DNA of 64,000 nt from JBMNFI01 sp050949225 (GCA_050949225.1 JBMNFI010000002.1:124001-188000); one strand, 5' to 3'. Counted from the stretch's first letter, positions 52,345 through 61,408 are shown. Notes: generated from the sequence alone by a model not told the origin. Made by a program: numbers and translations.

Positions 52345-52580
52345 ACCAGTAGGTTTGGTGATAAGGGATCAGTGGGTTAGAATCCTTATTGCCTAGATCA
52401 CTGTGCTGAAAGAGGCATTATTTAAAGTAAAGTTGTTTACCCCTAGGCGGTCATTGAATGTGTTGTGTTGGTTAAGTTAGTTTAAGAAGGTGTTTTAGAT
52501 AATATTCCGTCATATTTGTAGGTATTGAGGCAGGAATAGGTATTGAAAGAGCAGAAGATATCTATTTAGCCATATTTTAA
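52345..52580 (+). other. degenerate cobalamin-riboswitch-like segment and gene debris
   Basis: The stretch AAGGGATCAGTGGGTTAG (52363-52380), AATCC at 52381 and CACTGTG at 52399 follows the order of the cobalamin riboswitch core (AGGGAA, GGTG, AATCC, CACTGT). The adenosyl-binding GCCACTG...AAGCCAGGAGACC side is not recognisable. Further on (52507-52580) a short frame reads VIFVGIEAGIGIERA and ends DIYLAIF with no start codon, suggesting a gene fragment. Both are probably decayed, and no B12 gene follows. Confidence is low. Confidence 0.3.
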
Positions 52581-52605
52581 AAAATTTGGGATAAGCAGGT
52601 TGTCT

Positions 52606-53610
52606 ATGACAGATTTCGATCAGGAACAATTTAATAAGACGGACCTTCAACAAAAGCCGCATCCGGCACGGATTGCTATGATGGTTGCTTTGGCAGGAAT
52701 TTGCGGTTTAACTAGTTTTTTACCGATTATTGGTTGGGTAGCTTCCCTTATTTATGCCATTCCGTTGGCTATTGTAACCTATCGTTATGGTTTGCGTTGG
52801 GGGATTATCGCTCTTTTAGTAGTGACGGTTTTGTTATCCTTGTTTTCAAACCCCCTTTCGGCGGGTTTATTATCTCTTCAAAATGGTGTGATGGGGCTAT
52901 TTTTTGGACAAAGTTTCAGACTAAAAATGGGTGCCTTACGTATCCTCATTCGAGGTATTGTGCTGGCGGTGGCTCTATCTTTTGCCACTTTACTGATTTC
53001 CGCCTTAATGGCGGGCTTTACGCCGCTTTTGATGTATGAGACTTATGTCACGGCGATTGAACAAATGTTGGATACTCTTTTCACTGAAAAGACTTATCAG
53101 GGGATGCCTGCCGCTGAGTATAAGGCTGCTTTTTTAGAATTATTTAGTCGTATTTTGCCCAGTCTTTTGGTTATCTACGCTATGCTGATAGCTGCGTTAC
53201 AGTATCTGTTTATAGTCTTAATCATGCGCCGCTTGGGGCATCAGGTTCCTAAATTGCCGGCTTTTGCAAACTGGCATCTTAATTGGCAGTTAGTATGGGG
53301 TTTTATTATAGCGGTGATCCTCAATGCTGTAGGGAATCTAAATGAATGGTCGCTGCTTTCTGTGATTACTGCCAACATTATGTATGTATATTACCCCTTG
53401 TTGTTTATTTGCGGATTGGCTTTCTTTTATTGGTTGTCCAAGCAGCTTAAATCTTTAGCATTGATGGTAATTATTGTGATCGCGGCAATTATGTTTTTCA
53501 ATGTTTTTGTTTACGTGTTATTGATAGTTGCGATTGTGGATCCCATTTTTAATTTACGGGAGAAATTTTATAAATTATTTAACAGAGAAAAAGATGGAGG
53601 CGAAAGATAA
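52606..53610 (+). CDS. YybS/DUF2232 membrane protein
   Basis: A ~334-residue membrane protein with about seven helices of the DUF2232 (YybS) family. Features are an N-terminal segment ending PIIGWVASLIYAIPLAIVTYRYG and a late IFVLI region. The gene precedes rplI in B. subtilis and related genomes, the same order as here. Function is unknown. TTG at 52600 is a possible alternative start. Its stop codon overlaps the rplI ATG by one base. Confidence 0.8.
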   Translation: MTDFDQEQFNKTDLQQKPHPARIAMMVALAGICGLTSFLPIIGWVASLIYAIPLAIVTYRYGLRWGIIALLVVTVLLSLFSNPLSAGLLSLQNGVMGLFFGQSFRLKMGALRILIRGIVLAVALSFATLLISALMAGFTPLLMYETYVTAIEQMLDTLFTEKTYQGMPAAEYKAAFLELFSRILPSLLVIYAMLIAALQYLFIVLIMRRLGHQVPKLPAFANWHLNWQLVWGFIIAVILNAVGNLNEWSLLSVITANIMYVYYPLLFICGLAFFYWLSKQLKSLALMVIIVIAAIMFFNVFVYVLLIVAIVDPIFNLREKFYKLFNREKDGGER

Positions 53611-54059
53611 TGAAAGTAATTTTATTAGAGGATATTAAATCTTTAGGTAAAAGAGGGGACGTTAAGGTGGTTTCTGATGGCTATGCCAGAAATTTTTTAC
53701 TCCCTAAAAAATTAGTTGTGGAGGCCGATAAATCCACTATGAATATGTTGGAGCACGAAAAAGAAGTGCAGGCTAAAAAAGAGGCTGAGATATTGGCCAA
53801 GGCAAAGGACGTGGCAAACAAGCTTAAAGAGCAGGGTTTTTCTATTAAGGCTAAATGTGGTGAGGGCGGGCGTTTATTTGGTTCCATTACCAATGCCGAC
53901 GTTGCTGAAGAATTAGCCAAAAGTGGAATCGAAGTTGATAAAAGAAAGATTGAGATCAGCGAGCCTATTAAGAGCCTGGGTGATTATCAGGTTGTTTTAC
54001 GTCTGCATCCTAAAGTGCAAAGTAAGATTATGATTAAGATTGAAGCTGTTGAAAATTAA
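53610..54059 (+). CDS. rplI: 50S ribosomal protein L9
   Basis: A 149-residue L9 with N-terminal domain MKVILLEDIKSLGKRGDVKVVSDGYARNFLLPKK, the long connecting helix (KAKDVANKLKEQ) and the C-terminal domain GGRLFGSITNADVAEELA. It binds 23S rRNA domain V. GATGGAGG lies upstream of the ATG. dnaB follows 17 bases later. Confidence 0.97.
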   Translation: MKVILLEDIKSLGKRGDVKVVSDGYARNFLLPKKLVVEADKSTMNMLEHEKEVQAKKEAEILAKAKDVANKLKEQGFSIKAKCGEGGRLFGSITNADVAEELAKSGIEVDKRKIEISEPIKSLGDYQVVLRLHPKVQSKIMIKIEAVEN

Positions 54060-54076
54060 CGGCGGGAGAAAGGATT

Positions 54077-55432
54077 ATGGCAAAACAAGTGTTGCGCGAA
54101 TTACCTCATAATGTTGAGGCGGAGCAGGCCCTTTTAGGAGCCTGTCTGATTGATAAGGAAGCTATCAATAACGCTATGGAATATGTTCGCAGTGATGATT
54201 TTTATCGTGTGGGGCATAGGTCTATTTTTACTTGTTTACAGAAATTGGCTTTGGCGGGTGAACCCTGCGATTTAGTTACGGTGGCCGAAGAGCTTGATAA
54301 ACTGGGTCAGCTGGAGCAGGCCGGTGGTCTGGAATATTTGGTTTCTTTGGCGGATACTGTTCCTGCTGTTGCTTCAGCAGGCTACTATGCCCAGATTGTA
54401 GCGCAAAAAGCTGTGATTAGGGCTTTGATTGCTGCTGCTGCCAAAATTCAGGAGCAAGGATATACTCATGGTTATGAAGCGCAGGAATTGCTGGAAATGG
54501 CCGAAAAATCGATTATGGAGATTGCCGAGAACCGTAATCAGGGCAGCTTCTACCATATTAGTGATATTTCCGGTGAAGTGATGGAGCACATTGCCAGCAT
54601 AAAGCAGACAGATGGAGTTATCGGTGTTCCGACCTTTACTGATTTGGATAAAATATTATCCGGATTACAGAAGAGTGACCTGATCATTTTGGCGGCTCGT
54701 CCGGGCATGGGAAAAACATCGATGGCTTTAAATATCGCCCAGCAAGCGGCCGTTACGCATGGGCGCCGGGTGGCGATTTTTAGTTTGGAGATGGCCAGAG
54801 AACAGTTAGTGCAAAGAATGTTATGTTCCTTGGCCGGAGTTGATTTGGGTAAAGTACGCGCCGGAGCAGCTGCTGTTGATGAGCTAAATCGTCTCTCGGA
54901 AAGTTTGGGACCTTTATCACAATCCGAATTGTATATTGATGATACGGCGGGTATTACGGTGACAGAGATGCGTTCCCGTTGTCGCAAACTTAAACTGGAG
55001 AAAAAGGGTTTGGATCTGATTGTTGTTGACTACTTGCAACTGATGCAGGGGTCAAGCAGAAGAGCCGAAAACAGGCAACAGGAAATTGCCGATATTTCCC
55101 GTTCATTAAAGGCCTTGGCTAAAGAATTGGATGTGCCAATTTTAGCCTTGTCCCAGCTTTCAAGGATGGCGGAACGAGGGAATGAGCCTCCTAACTTAAG
55201 CCATTTGCGCGAATCGGGGGCTTTGGAGCAGGATGCCGATATTGTGATTTTTATTCACCGCCGGGTCGATGATGAAGCAGCAGAAGCCGATGGTCTGGTT
55301 GATATTATTGTGGCCAAGCATCGGAATGGTCCAGTAGGCACTGTTAAAATGGTCTTTGTCTCCAAAATAACGGCTTTTAAAAATTATGCTAAAGAATGGA
55401 TCGGAGAGCCTCCCCCGGAAATTAGTGATTAA
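54077..55432 (+). CDS. dnaB: replicative DNA helicase
   Basis: A 451-residue hexameric replicative helicase: N-terminal DnaB domain (RELPHNVEAEQALLGACL), linker, then a RecA-like motor with Walker A ARPGMGKT (about residues 207-214), DLIVVDYLQLM, QEIADISRSLKALAKEL and LSQLSRMAERGN. No intein interrupts the motifs. It is the B. subtilis DnaC equivalent. GGAGAAAGG site. Last gene of the yybS-rplI-dnaB unit. Confidence 0.97.
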   Translation: MAKQVLRELPHNVEAEQALLGACLIDKEAINNAMEYVRSDDFYRVGHRSIFTCLQKLALAGEPCDLVTVAEELDKLGQLEQAGGLEYLVSLADTVPAVASAGYYAQIVAQKAVIRALIAAAAKIQEQGYTHGYEAQELLEMAEKSIMEIAENRNQGSFYHISDISGEVMEHIASIKQTDGVIGVPTFTDLDKILSGLQKSDLIILAARPGMGKTSMALNIAQQAAVTHGRRVAIFSLEMAREQLVQRMLCSLAGVDLGKVRAGAAAVDELNRLSESLGPLSQSELYIDDTAGITVTEMRSRCRKLKLEKKGLDLIVVDYLQLMQGSSRRAENRQQEIADISRSLKALAKELDVPILALSQLSRMAERGNEPPNLSHLRESGALEQDADIVIFIHRRVDDEAAEADGLVDIIVAKHRNGPVGTVKMVFVSKITAFKNYAKEWIGEPPPEISD

Positions 55433-55433
55433 G

Positions 55434-55462
55434 AGACCTTTCCCCCAAGTGGAGGGTTTTCC
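55434..55462 (+). repeat. 29-bp direct repeat, copy 1
   Basis: The unit starts AGACCTTTCCCCCAAGTGG and ends AGGGTTTTCC. It lies just after the dnaB stop. The same 29 bases recur exactly at 55495. Confidence 0.9.
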
Positions 55463-55494
55463 TACGGTGAGGGGTTGAATCATGATACAGTCAA

Positions 55495-55523
55495 AGACCT
55501 TTCCCCCAAGTGGAGGGTTTTCC
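55495..55523 (+). repeat. 29-bp direct repeat, copy 2
   Basis: Identical to the copy at 55434, separated by a 32-base unrelated spacer. Unit and spacer sizes resemble CRISPR, but there are only two copies and no cas genes nearby. Each unit can also form CCC...GGG pairing and might be a duplicated terminator-like element. Confidence 0.9.
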
Positions 55524-55553
55524 GGAAAGCCAGATAAATAAATTAAGCGGCTT

Positions 55554-55594
55554 AGAGGGCTTATCTTCTACACATAGCAGGCGATAAGCCCTCT
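55554..55594. repeat. inverted repeat after dnaB
   Basis: AGAGGGCTTATC (55554-55565) and GATAAGCCCTCT (55583-55594) are perfect inverted arms with a 17-base loop. No T tract follows on either strand, so terminator function is uncertain. Confidence 0.75.
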
Positions 55595-55633
55595 GGCTTT
55601 GCCCGATTTTCGCATATGCTTGGCTTTGATCAT

Positions 55634-55671
55634 AAAAAAACTGCACCCTTTTAAAAGGGTGCAGTTTTTTT
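55634..55671. terminator. bidirectional terminator between dnaB and ilvC
   Basis: ACTGCACCCTT and AAGGGTGCAGT form an 11-bp stem with a TTAA loop, flanked by seven A and seven T, active on both strands. Confidence 0.95.
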
Positions 55672-55679
55672 ATCAGGAT

Positions 55680-56699
55680 TTATTTGCCTACTTCAAAGGT
55701 TTTATCATCCTTTTTAAGCCAGGTCATCATGGAACGTAATTTTTTGCCGACTTGTTCAATCTGATGTTCCTCACCTTGTTTTTCCAGTGCCTTAAAGACC
55801 GGGCGTCCGGCTTGATTTTCCAGGAGCCATTCACGGGCGAAAACGCCATCTTGAATTTCCGTTAGAACCTGACGCATTTCTTCTTTAGTCTCTTCTGTGA
55901 TAATTCTTGGACCAGTGACTAAATCACCCCACTCTGCGGTGTCACTGATGGAATAACGCATCATGCTGATGCCTGCTTCATACATAAGGTCAACGATCAA
56001 TTTTGTTTCGTGCAAACATTCAAAATAAGCGACCTCCGGCTGATAACCGGCTTCGACCAATGTTTCAAAGCCCGCAGTAATTAGGTGGCTTAGACCACCG
56101 CACAGCACTACCTGTTCGCCGAAAAGATCCGTTTCAGTTTCTTCTTTAAAAGTAGTTTCGATTACACCGGCACGTGTGGTGCCGATACCTTTGGCATAGG
56201 CCATTGCCATATCATGAGCATTGCCGGTGGCATCTTGATAAATCGCGATCAAGGCAGGAGTACCTGCACCTTCTGTATAGGTTCTTCTGACTAAGTGTCC
56301 GGGACTTTTAGGTGCAATCATTACCACATCAATATCCTGTGGTGGCATGATTTGGTTGAAATGGATGTTGAAACCGTGAGCGAAACCCAGGACTTTACCG
56401 GGTTTAAGATTGGGCAGGATTTCTTCGCGATAGATTTTGGCGGCTGCCTCATCAGGAACCAGCATTTGAATATAATCGGCGGCGGCCGCTGCTTCGGCAA
56501 CGGACATCACTGTCATTCCATCGGCCACGGCTCTTTTGTAACCACCGCCACCTGTTCTTTGTCCTACAACTACATCAAGACCACTGTCACGCAGATTCAG
56601 AGCATGGGCATGACCTTGACTGCCATAGCCTATGATAGCGATTTTCTTATCCTGTAATAAAGAAAGATTCGCATCATTATCATAATAAATTTTTACCAT
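55680..56699 (-). CDS. ilvC: ketol-acid reductoisomerase
   Basis: A 339-residue class I KARI for valine, leucine and isoleucine synthesis. The NADPH fold begins KIAIIGYGSQGHAHALNLRDSGL, with the cofactor specificity loop VGQRTGGGGYKRA; the KSPGHLVRRTYTEGAGTPAL and FKEETETDLFGEQ metal sites are present. The specificity loop is longer and Gly-rich compared with common LREGS-type loops, so NADH/NADPH preference is uncertain. It stands alone, without ilvBN, ilvD or leu genes. GGAGGGTA precedes the ATG. Confidence 0.96.
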   Translation of the reverse strand: MVKIYYDNDANLSLLQDKKIAIIGYGSQGHAHALNLRDSGLDVVVGQRTGGGGYKRAVADGMTVMSVAEAAAAADYIQMLVPDEAAAKIYREEILPNLKPGKVLGFAHGFNIHFNQIMPPQDIDVVMIAPKSPGHLVRRTYTEGAGTPALIAIYQDATGNAHDMAMAYAKGIGTTRAGVIETTFKEETETDLFGEQVVLCGGLSHLITAGFETLVEAGYQPEVAYFECLHETKLIVDLMYEAGISMMRYSISDTAEWGDLVTGPRIITEETKEEMRQVLTEIQDGVFAREWLLENQAGRPVFKALEKQGEEHQIEQVGKKLRSMMTWLKKDDKTFEVGK

Positions 56700-56771
56700 C
56701 TTTAATACCCTCCAGTTTTATTTATTAAATAGTGACAATATTTTATTATAGTAAAATTATGTTATTCCTCT

Positions 56772-56801
56772 ATTTTAGCATGGTTAGCTTGGTTTTGACA
56801 A
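56772..56801 (-). promoter_or_regulatory. promoter of ilvC
   Basis: On the minus strand TTGTCA (56801-56796) and TAAAAT (56777-56772) have an 18-base spacer, ~70 bases upstream of ilvC. No T-box is visible in the short leader. Confidence 0.6.
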
Positions 56802-56905
56802 GTATTTTCTTATTAAGACCATGAGTTTATCTATATTTAAGATAATATTTGTCCACCTTTTAGCATATCTATGATTATATAATTTACTTAAAGGTGGATC
56901 ATGAT

Positions 56906-58366
56906 GTGCTTTTAGGAATGGATGAGGTTATTACTTTTATCAGCGATAAGATTGTTTGGAGTCCCCTTTTAGTTATTTTTTGTTTAGCCAGTGGGCTGTT
57001 TTTTTCTATTGCTACAAGATTTTTACAGCTTAGCCAGCTTGTAAATATGATCAAACTATTATTTGATCGTAAAAAAAAAGGAACGGGGATTTCATCTTTT
57101 CAGTCATTTACCATGAGTCTTGCCGGACGAATTGGGATTGGTAATATCTCGGGGACAGCTACTGCTGTTTTTTTTGGTGGCCCGGGAGCGGTTTTTTGGA
57201 TGTGGATGATTGCCTTTTTGGGAGCCGCTACTTCATTTATAGAATGCACATTAGCTCAGGTATGGAAGGAGGAAGTTGATGGTCAGTATCGAGGTGGACC
57301 GGCCTATTATATTTCTAAAGGGTTGGGGTGGCGACGTTATGCGACCTTTTTTGCTATTACTTGTGTACTGGCTTGCGGTTTATTGTTGCCGGGAGTACAA
57401 TCCGGTACGGTGATTACAGCCATCAATGATGTCAGCGGGGTTAATAAATCGATTTTGGGTTTGATGATCACCATCTTTTTGGGGATTATTATGATCGGCG
57501 GGATTAAGCGTATTGCCAAGGTGGCAGAGATTCTTGTTCCCTTTATGGCAGTGGGTTATCTATTAGTGCTCTTGCTGGTTCTGATCAAGGAGGCGGTGTA
57601 TATTCCGGAGATGTTTGCGATGATCTTTAGCAGTGCTTTGGGGGTTGATGCTCTTTTTGGCGGTGTTTTAGGGTCAGCGGTTTCCTGGGGAGTTAAAAGG
57701 GGGGCTTACGCTAACGAGGCGGGAATGGGGAATGCGCCGCATGCAGCGGCAGCGGCAGAGGTTTCACATCCGGCAAAACAAGGGTTGATCCAAGCCTTTT
57801 CGGTTTACGTGGATACTTTTATGGTTTGCACCGGTACGGCTTTTGTGATGCTGTTGACCAAATGCTACAATGTGGTAGACGAGCGCACAGGTGCAATGAT
57901 CGTTGAATATGTGCCGCATTTGGAAAAGGGAGCGGCTTTTACGCAGGCGGCGGTTGAGCCTTTATTGGCAGGGGGTGCCGGGATTTTTATTGCTGTTGCT
58001 TTAAGTCTTTTTGCTTTTACCTCTTTGCTCTCTTATTATTATCAGGCAGAAACTAATCTTAGTTTTATTTTTAAAGATGATAAAAAGCTAAAACAAGGGA
58101 TAATTTTTTTGCAGATTATTTTTTTGACAACGATTTTCATGTCTTCTTTACGTTCGATGGATACTATTTGGGCAATGGGTGATATTGGGGTGGGGTTGAT
58201 GGCTTGGCTGAATATGATTGCCATTTTTAAGCTGCGTAAACAAGCCTTAGCAGTTTGGCACGATTATCGATATCAGCAGCTGGAGGGTGTTGATCCTGTT
58301 TTTATTGCTAAAAAGGTAGGGATTAAAAATGCTGATTTGTGGAATGAAAAAAATAACCTCAAATAG
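56906..58366 (+). CDS. alanine/glycine:cation symporter (AGCS family)
   Basis: A ~486-residue membrane protein of the AGCS family with about eleven helices. Characteristic blocks: SLAGRIGIGNISGTATAVFFGGPGAVFWMW, GGPAYYISKGLG, GVLGSAVSWGVKRGAYANEAGMGNAPHAAAAA and the final YYYQAETN. It imports alanine or glycine with sodium. The start is uncertain: GTG 56906 fits AAGGTGG best; GTG 56894 and ATG 56918 are alternatives. It is single, with vanW-like gene downstream. Confidence 0.93.
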   Translation: MLLGMDEVITFISDKIVWSPLLVIFCLASGLFFSIATRFLQLSQLVNMIKLLFDRKKKGTGISSFQSFTMSLAGRIGIGNISGTATAVFFGGPGAVFWMWMIAFLGAATSFIECTLAQVWKEEVDGQYRGGPAYYISKGLGWRRYATFFAITCVLACGLLLPGVQSGTVITAINDVSGVNKSILGLMITIFLGIIMIGGIKRIAKVAEILVPFMAVGYLLVLLLVLIKEAVYIPEMFAMIFSSALGVDALFGGVLGSAVSWGVKRGAYANEAGMGNAPHAAAAAEVSHPAKQGLIQAFSVYVDTFMVCTGTAFVMLLTKCYNVVDERTGAMIVEYVPHLEKGAAFTQAAVEPLLAGGAGIFIAVALSLFAFTSLLSYYYQAETNLSFIFKDDKKLKQGIIFLQIIFLTTIFMSSLRSMDTIWAMGDIGVGLMAWLNMIAIFKLRKQALAVWHDYRYQQLEGVDPVFIAKKVGIKNADLWNEKNNLK

Positions 58367-58498
58367 CTTATTATAAGAATGTACAAAGATAGATTTTAAT
58401 AGTATAATAGATAAAATAAAGGAAAAAACAGGTAATATGTAAAAAAGGGGGGCATGCAAAAAAACAGCAATGATTAATACTTAAAGGGGGTTAGGATT

Positions 58499-59725
58499 AT
58501 GGTTTTGTTGCAAGGTTTAAAAAAAGCGGGATTTCTACTAATAATTTTATTGGCTGTTTGTTTGTGGGGAGCCTCTTCTTCAACAGCTTATGCAAATGAT
58601 GATGTTGCAGAAACTGAGAATATGATCGTTGCAGATGAAGAGCAAGGTGGGCTAATCCCCGATGAAGAGCAAGACGAGGTGATTCCTGAAGAAAATCAGG
58701 ATACGTTGGCCACTGATCAACAGAATGGGAAAACAATCAATAGTCAGGTATCCTCTGCAGAGATAGTGAATAGAACAGCCTTTAACGAGTCGTTTGATAA
58801 AAAAAAGGCTTATGTGAAGTTTACTTGCAATAATAGAATCATAGAAAGAACAATGAACTATCATAGTTCAATGTCGACTTGGATTCCTGTCGCAGAATTT
58901 GTTTCACTGCTCGGCGGTAATGCAAAATGGATGAGCGATCCCGGTGTAATTTTCTTTTCTGTAGGCAATCGCACATTTGCATATTGTGCTAAGGTTAATT
59001 ATCTTTACATAGTGCAGCGGGATGCAAAAGGCTATTTCTGGCAAAAGGTATATTATACACAGCCCATCAAAAAAATTAATGATGTGAATTATTTAAACAG
59101 CAAGATTCTTAAACATCTGGGGATGTCATATAGCTGGCGTGATAGCCAACATAAGCTTGATATTACACTCGATCCTGCGATGCATGGTACAGGATATTTT
59201 GCTCCTACACAAACTAAAGCTTGGGAATTGGTGGGCAGTGATTTAAAAAAGAATATTCCTAAAGCGCCTACCACTGCCCTTTTGGGCTCTTACACTACCT
59301 ATTTTGATGCCGGATTAATTAACCGCACGACTAATATCCGTTTGGCAGCACAGGCTATCAACAATAAAGTAGTAAAGCCGGGTGCAACTTTTTCTTTTAA
59401 CAGCACTGTTGGTCCGCGCACTCCGGCCAAAGGATACAAAAAGGCCATTATCTTTCAAAATGGTAAACAGGTGCAAGGCTATGGTGGTGGAGTTTGTCAA
59501 GTATCGACAACGCTTTTTAATGCTGCAAGATCCGCAAAGTTAACTATTGTGGAAAGGCATTCACACAGTCTGCCCGTTAGTTATGCAACACCCGGTAATG
59601 ATGCGTCTGTATATTACGGCGTTACTGATTTTAGATTTAGAAATAATACGAAGAATGATATTTTGATTAAAACTATTGTAGGGAAAAATTATATAACTAT
59701 ACAAATATATAGACGAATTGTATGA
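58499..59725 (+). CDS. exported VanW-family protein
   Basis: A 408-residue protein. A signal peptide (~1-32, cleavage near AYAND) is followed by an acidic linker rich in E/D/Q, then a beta domain (~90-210) resembling copper-amine-oxidase-type stalk domains (IPVAEFVSLLGG, HLGMSYSWRDSQHKLDI). The C-terminal VanW core has INRTTNIRLAAQAIN, TFSFNSTVGPRTPAKGY and GYGGGVCQVSTTLFNAA, then TDFRFRNNT. VanW-like proteins probably act in cell wall or spore envelope; their biochemistry is unknown. GGGGTTAGG site before the ATG. Confidence 0.85.
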   Translation: MVLLQGLKKAGFLLIILLAVCLWGASSSTAYANDDVAETENMIVADEEQGGLIPDEEQDEVIPEENQDTLATDQQNGKTINSQVSSAEIVNRTAFNESFDKKKAYVKFTCNNRIIERTMNYHSSMSTWIPVAEFVSLLGGNAKWMSDPGVIFFSVGNRTFAYCAKVNYLYIVQRDAKGYFWQKVYYTQPIKKINDVNYLNSKILKHLGMSYSWRDSQHKLDITLDPAMHGTGYFAPTQTKAWELVGSDLKKNIPKAPTTALLGSYTTYFDAGLINRTTNIRLAAQAINNKVVKPGATFSFNSTVGPRTPAKGYKKAIIFQNGKQVQGYGGGVCQVSTTLFNAARSAKLTIVERHSHSLPVSYATPGNDASVYYGVTDFRFRNNTKNDILIKTIVGKNYITIQIYRRIV

Positions 59726-59740
59726 TAAAAAAATACTGTT

Positions 59741-59770
59741 GACCACCCCGGACAGCTGTCCGGGGTGGTC
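59741..59770. terminator. perfect 30-base palindrome after the VanW-family gene
   Basis: GACCACCCCGGACAG and its exact complement CTGTCCGGGGTGGTC abut with no loop base. It probably forms a GC-rich hairpin that terminates transcription, though no T tract follows. GC content is well above the surroundings. Confidence 0.7.
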
Positions 59771-59785
59771 GTTGATTGCGTCCAA

Positions 59786-59814
59786 TTGACAAAAAGAAAG
59801 GTTTTTGGTACAAT
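59786..59814 (+). promoter_or_regulatory. promoter of purA
   Basis: TTGACA (59786-59791) and TACAAT (59809-59814) have a 17-base spacer. The ~50-base leader carries hairpin GGTTGC/GCAACC (59823-59847); no purine riboswitch core is visible. Confidence 0.85.
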
Positions 59815-59867
59815 AATCGGGTGGTTGCAAAAGTCTTTTTAGCAACCTACGGAAAGAGGTGCTTTTT

Positions 59868-61148
59868 ATGTCTACGGCTGTAATAGTTGGCGCTCAGTGG
59901 GGAGACGAAGGTAAGGGCAAAATAATTGATTTTTTGGCACAAAAGGCAGATATGGTTGTTCGTTCTCAAGGTGGCAATAATGCGGGGCATACAGTTGTTT
60001 GCGGTGATGAAACTTATAAGCTGCATCTGATTCCCTCCGGCATTTTATATGATGATGTTGAATGTATTATCGCAAATGGTGTAGTTGCCGATTTGGCCGT
60101 TGTTTTAAAGGAATTAGATGGGTTAGCCGCACAGGGCATCGGCAGTGATAATCTGCGTATTTCACAGAGGGCGCAAATGATTATGCCATATCATTGTCAA
60201 ATGGATGCATTGCAGGAAACCCTTAAGGGTGATTCTAAAATTGGCACTACCAAAAGGGGCATTGGGCCGGCCTATGTTGATAAAATTGCTCGTACGGGGT
60301 TCCGGCTGATCGATCTTATGGATTGGCCAAGTTTTCTGCAAAAATTGCATAGCAATATAGAAGAGAAGAATCGCATCTTTGAACTTTATGGGCAAGAATT
60401 AATTGATGAAGAAAAAATTATCGCTGATTTTAAGGTTTATGCTGAGAGAATTAAACCTTATTTAGCTGATACTGCGCCGATTATTAATCAGGCGATTGAT
60501 GATGGTAAGAATGTTTTATTTGAAGGCGCCCAAGGTACTCTTTTAGATATTGATCATGGTACTTATCCCTATGTCACCTCCTCATATCCTACTGCGGGAG
60601 GTGCATGCACAGGCTCCGGGGTTGGTCCGACTAAAATTAAAAGGGTTTTAGGGATTGCTAAATCATATACTACCAGAGTTGGTGATGGACCTTTCCCTAC
60701 GGAATTATTTGATGGAATCGGTGAAACTATTCGTCAGCAGGGTTTTGAATTTGGCACCACTACAGGTCGTCCGCGGCGCTGTGGTTGGTTTGATGCGGTG
60801 ATTTCCAGATATAGCATGATGATTAATGGTCTTACGGATCTAATTGTTACCAAGCTTGATGTTTTAGACAGCCTATCAGAGATAAAAATTTGTACGGCTT
60901 ATGAATATCAAGGGAGAATCATTACTGATTTTCCGGCTGATTTGAGTGTTTTATCAGAATGTCAACCTATTTATGAGTCTTTACCGGGTTGGCAAGCACC
61001 GACTACCGATTGTCGTAGTTTTTCTGAATTGCCGCTGAATGCACAAAAATATTTACAAAGAGTAGCAGAGCTGTCAGGTGTAGAAATTTCTATTGTAGCT
61101 GTTGGTCCCGAGCGAACTCAGACCATTGTTATAAATGAAATATTTTAA
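59868..61148 (+). CDS. purA: adenylosuccinate synthase
   Basis: A 426-residue GTP-dependent enzyme that joins IMP and aspartate in AMP synthesis. Motifs: VGAQWGDEGKGKIIDFLA (GTP loop), GGNNAGHTVV, STKRGIGPAY-type TTKRGIGPAYVDK, FEGAQGTLLDIDHGTYPYVTSS, GVGPTK and TTTGRPRRCGW. Start ATG 59868 is preferred behind GAAAGAGG; a GTG nine bases upstream is in frame. It is downstream of the dnaB block as in B. subtilis, though separated here by three genes. Confidence 0.97.
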   Translation: MSTAVIVGAQWGDEGKGKIIDFLAQKADMVVRSQGGNNAGHTVVCGDETYKLHLIPSGILYDDVECIIANGVVADLAVVLKELDGLAAQGIGSDNLRISQRAQMIMPYHCQMDALQETLKGDSKIGTTKRGIGPAYVDKIARTGFRLIDLMDWPSFLQKLHSNIEEKNRIFELYGQELIDEEKIIADFKVYAERIKPYLADTAPIINQAIDDGKNVLFEGAQGTLLDIDHGTYPYVTSSYPTAGGACTGSGVGPTKIKRVLGIAKSYTTRVGDGPFPTELFDGIGETIRQQGFEFGTTTGRPRRCGWFDAVISRYSMMINGLTDLIVTKLDVLDSLSEIKICTAYEYQGRIITDFPADLSVLSECQPIYESLPGWQAPTTDCRSFSELPLNAQKYLQRVAELSGVEISIVAVGPERTQTIVINEIF

Positions 61149-61208
61149 TTAGTTATATGCAACTAGTTATATACATTAGCTATATACAAAGGATGTTTAA
61201 AAGAAAGC

Positions 61209-61237
61209 TTGACAAGAAAGAGGAAATATATTATCAT
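61209..61237 (+). promoter_or_regulatory. promoter of the tRNA-Lys/Glu/Gly cluster
   Basis: TTGACA (61209-61214) and TATCAT (61232-61237) have a 17-base spacer, ending 12 bases before tRNA-Lys. Confidence 0.75.
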
Positions 61238-61249
61238 ATATTCTTGTTT

Positions 61250-61325
61250 GAGGCATTAGCTCAGTTGGTAGAGCACCTGACTTTTAATCAGGGAGTCCGG
61301 AGTTCGAGTCTCCGATGCCTTACCA
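61250..61325 (+). tRNA. tRNA-Lys (TTT)
   Basis: Full cloverleaf with encoded CCA: acceptor GAGGCAT/ATGCCTT, D arm GCTC/GAGC, anticodon stem CCTGA/TCAGG with loop CTTTTAA (anticodon TTT), T arm CGGAG/CTCCG. First gene of a three-tRNA cluster. Confidence 0.95.
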
Positions 61326-61328
61326 TCC

Positions 61329-61405
61329 GGCGCGTTGGAGAAGCGGTTTAACTCACCAGCCTTTCACGCTGGCACTCAGGGGTTCGAATCCCCTACGCGT
61401 CACCA
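61329..61405 (+). tRNA. tRNA-Glu (TTC)
   Basis: Acceptor GGCGCGT/ACGCGTC, D stem GAG/CTC in a larger D loop, anticodon stem CCAGC/GCTGG with loop CTTTCAC (anticodon TTC), T arm AGGGG/CCCCT and encoded CCA. It starts three bases after tRNA-Lys. Confidence 0.94.
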
Positions 61406-61408
61406 CCC

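Noticed and set aside
55434..55523. Calling the 29-bp repeat pair a CRISPR array
   Set aside because: Only two repeats, no cas genes, no leader; kept as plain direct repeats and a finding.
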